From Pirellulales bacterium (GTDB taxonomy: Bacteria; Planctomycetota; Planctomycetia; Pirellulales; JAICIG01): a DNA stretch of 5,161 nt. The DNA lies in NCBI GenBank assembly GCA_025924495.1, contig JAICIG010000513.1, forward strand, positions 1 through 5,161, written 5' to 3'. The notes below the pieces were generated by a model that saw only the letters and a program-made list of their open reading frames with translations, searched no databases and had not been told where the DNA came from. Below are positions 3,947 to 5,161 of the stretch, one piece after another. The position numbers and the translations under genes are program-made. Position 1 is the stretch's first letter; the number at the start of each line of letters is the position of its first letter.

Positions 3947-5161
3947 ATGACCGACAGCCTGCGGCGGCTAATACGGTCTGCTCTGGTATTCGCTGCGTTC
4001 GCCTGCTGGGAGTCGCGGGCGGACGCGCAGAACGTAATCCACGAAGGATTCGAAAGCCCGGAAATAACTTGGCGCGAGGCGGGCAGCGACGTTCCCCGTT
4101 ACCAAGTCACTGCTCACCAACGCACGTCGAGCGGCATTCATAGCGGGGCCGGTTGCGAGTTCATCCAAGTCGTAGCGGGCGATGGCACTTCGATACGTTT
4201 TGGGCTCGATATTGGCAAAGCGCGTATTATCGATGAGCTTAAGGCGACCTTGTGGGTAAAAGCGGATCGCCCCGGCATCCAGGTTTTAGCGCGTGTCGTC
4301 CTTCCTCGCACCGTTGATCCCCGCACAGGCAAACCAGTGGTGCGCTACGTGGCCGGCTCGAGCTACACTGACGTTGACCGCTGGCAGGAGCTGCGGATCA
4401 ACGACATTCCTCGCGCCTTGCAACAACAGGTCCGCGCGCTGTGGGGAGCGTTGGAGAAGGACGTCGACGCCCATGAGGCGTATCTGGATCGGCTCATATT
4501 GAACGTTTATGGCGGGCGAGGCCAAACGCGCGTCTGGATTGACGATCTGTCGATTACCGGATTTGTAGAGGCCGATCATGTCGACCGAGGCCCTTCGGAT
4601 GTGGCGGCGGAGGTCCCAGCTAAAACGCAGGTGACAACCGAACAGCGCCGCCTCGATCGGCCCAAAGTGACACTGTCGTCTTCGATTCTGCTGGTGGACG
4701 ACAGGCCGCTATTCCCTCGGTTGATCGAGTACCAGGGCGAGTCTTTGGCATATTTGAAAGAGCTTGGCTTCAATGGCATCCTGCTCAAAGAACTGCCCTC
4801 GGCCGCGTTGCTGGACGAAGTGTCGCGGGTCGGTCTGTGGCTTGTTTGTCCGCCGCCCCAACCGGCTGGGCTCAAGGACCCGAACGCTTTGCAGGGATCG
4901 CTTGCGCCGATTGATTCTCGATACGATCCAGTTCTGGCCTGGCATCTTGGGCAAAGACTGAGCAACCGCGAGTTGAAAGCCACGCGGCGCTGGGCCGATG
5001 AGGTGCGCCGCGCCGACCGAGGGACTCCGCGTCCGATCATTTGCGAAGCGGAGTCGGAACTGAAAAGCTACAGTCGCATTCCAGCGGCAATTCTACTGTC
5101 GAACCGATCTCCGTTAGGCACTAGTTTAGAACTGGCCGACTACGGGCGTTGGCTCTACCAA
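3947..5161 (+). CDS. Exported protein with CBM-like domain and TIM-barrel glycoside-hydrolase-like domain, open at the right edge
   Basis: The frame from ATG 3947 runs 405 codons to the window end without a stop. An N-terminal signal peptide is clear: RRLIR, then a hydrophobic core SALVFAAFACW, then ADA-Q with cleavage likely after residue 27. Residues about 30-205 look like a beta-sandwich carbohydrate-binding-type domain. It starts EGFESPEITWR, has LKATLWVKADRPG in the middle, and ends VWIDDLSITGF, a typical last strand. A charged linker follows. From residue 239, KVTLSSSILLVDDRPLFPR and YQGESLAYLKELGFNGILL read like the start of a TIM-barrel hydrolase-type domain. DPVLAWHLG at 327-335 resembles the strand where such enzymes carry catalytic residues, but none can be assigned. 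A similar family is remembered from planctomycetes; the substrate is unknown. GGAAGGATGG lies about 7-25 bases upstream with longer than usual spacing from the best SD match. It is probably secreted or periplasmic and acts in glycan use or surface structure. Confidence 0.88.
   Translation, partial: MTDSLRRLIRSALVFAAFACWESRADAQNVIHEGFESPEITWREAGSDVPRYQVTAHQRTSSGIHSGAGCEFIQVVAGDGTSIRFGLDIGKARIIDELKATLWVKADRPGIQVLARVVLPRTVDPRTGKPVVRYVAGSSYTDVDRWQELRINDIPRALQQQVRALWGALEKDVDAHEAYLDRLILNVYGGRGQTRVWIDDLSITGFVEADHVDRGPSDVAAEVPAKTQVTTEQRRLDRPKVTLSSSILLVDDRPLFPRLIEYQGESLAYLKELGFNGILLKELPSAALLDEVSRVGLWLVCPPPQPAGLKDPNALQGSLAPIDSRYDPVLAWHLGQRLSNRELKATRRWADEVRRADRGTPRPIICEAESELKSYSRIPAAILLSNRSPLGTSLELADYGRWLYQ

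Noticed and set aside
3727..3948. 73-codon minus-strand open frame in the second divergent intergenic region
   Set aside because: No domain, odd composition (Pro, Ser, Arg), start overlapping the exported-protein ATG and an end lying across the inverted repeat; best explained as a chance frame.
4576..5040. 154-codon minus-strand open frame opposite the exported protein
   Set aside because: Antisense to a continuous 405-codon frame with signal peptide and recognisable domains; Ser/Arg-rich shadow.
1..5161. Defence, toxin-antitoxin, CRISPR or mobile-element system
   Set aside because: No repeat array, transposase, integrase, nuclease or toxin pair is visible; the genes are housekeeping, signalling and export types.

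Overview
This window looks like chromosomal DNA from a planctomycete, probably Pirellulales-like. That is an inference from gene families recognised by memory, not a database result. The basis is a GC-rich sequence with loosely packed genes; a Ser/Thr kinase with the short N-terminal 'LLTNFQLDRLLKG' module typical of planctomycete kinases; a family-4 uracil-DNA glycosylase with a long N-terminal extension; a small acidic/basic helical protein; and a large secreted protein with a CBM-like front end and a TIM-barrel glycoside-hydrolase-like second domain.

Layout. 1-313 (minus) is the N-terminal part of the ribosome-assembly GTPase Der, cut by the window edge. 314-704 is a divergent intergenic region with candidate promoters for both flanking genes and a hairpin beside the der start codon. 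705-1649 (plus) is a type-4 Fe-S uracil-DNA glycosylase. It converges on a kinase gene at 1691-3208 (minus), with a 41-base gap. The kinase is followed at its C-terminus by a receiver-like domain whose phospho-acceptor Asp and conserved Lys both appear to be replaced. 3209-3359 is a leader with a GC hairpin, a 16-bp AT palindrome and a plausible promoter. 3360-3641 (minus) is a 93-residue helical protein of unknown function. 3642-3946 is a second divergent intergenic region with two perfect inverted repeats side by side. 3947-5161 (plus) is an exported protein open at the right edge, with 405 residues visible and no stop.

The genes do not form one pathway. Der (ribosome biogenesis) and the glycosylase (DNA repair) are housekeeping genes. 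The kinase and the small helical protein lie on the same strand and could be co-transcribed, but the 151-base gap, the hairpin and the candidate promoter make separate control more likely. The exported protein is an independent unit. There is no mobile element, CRISPR array, tRNA or rRNA. The points most worth follow-up are the kinase-pseudoreceiver architecture with its altered glycine loop, and the inverted-repeat cluster between the small protein and the exported protein.
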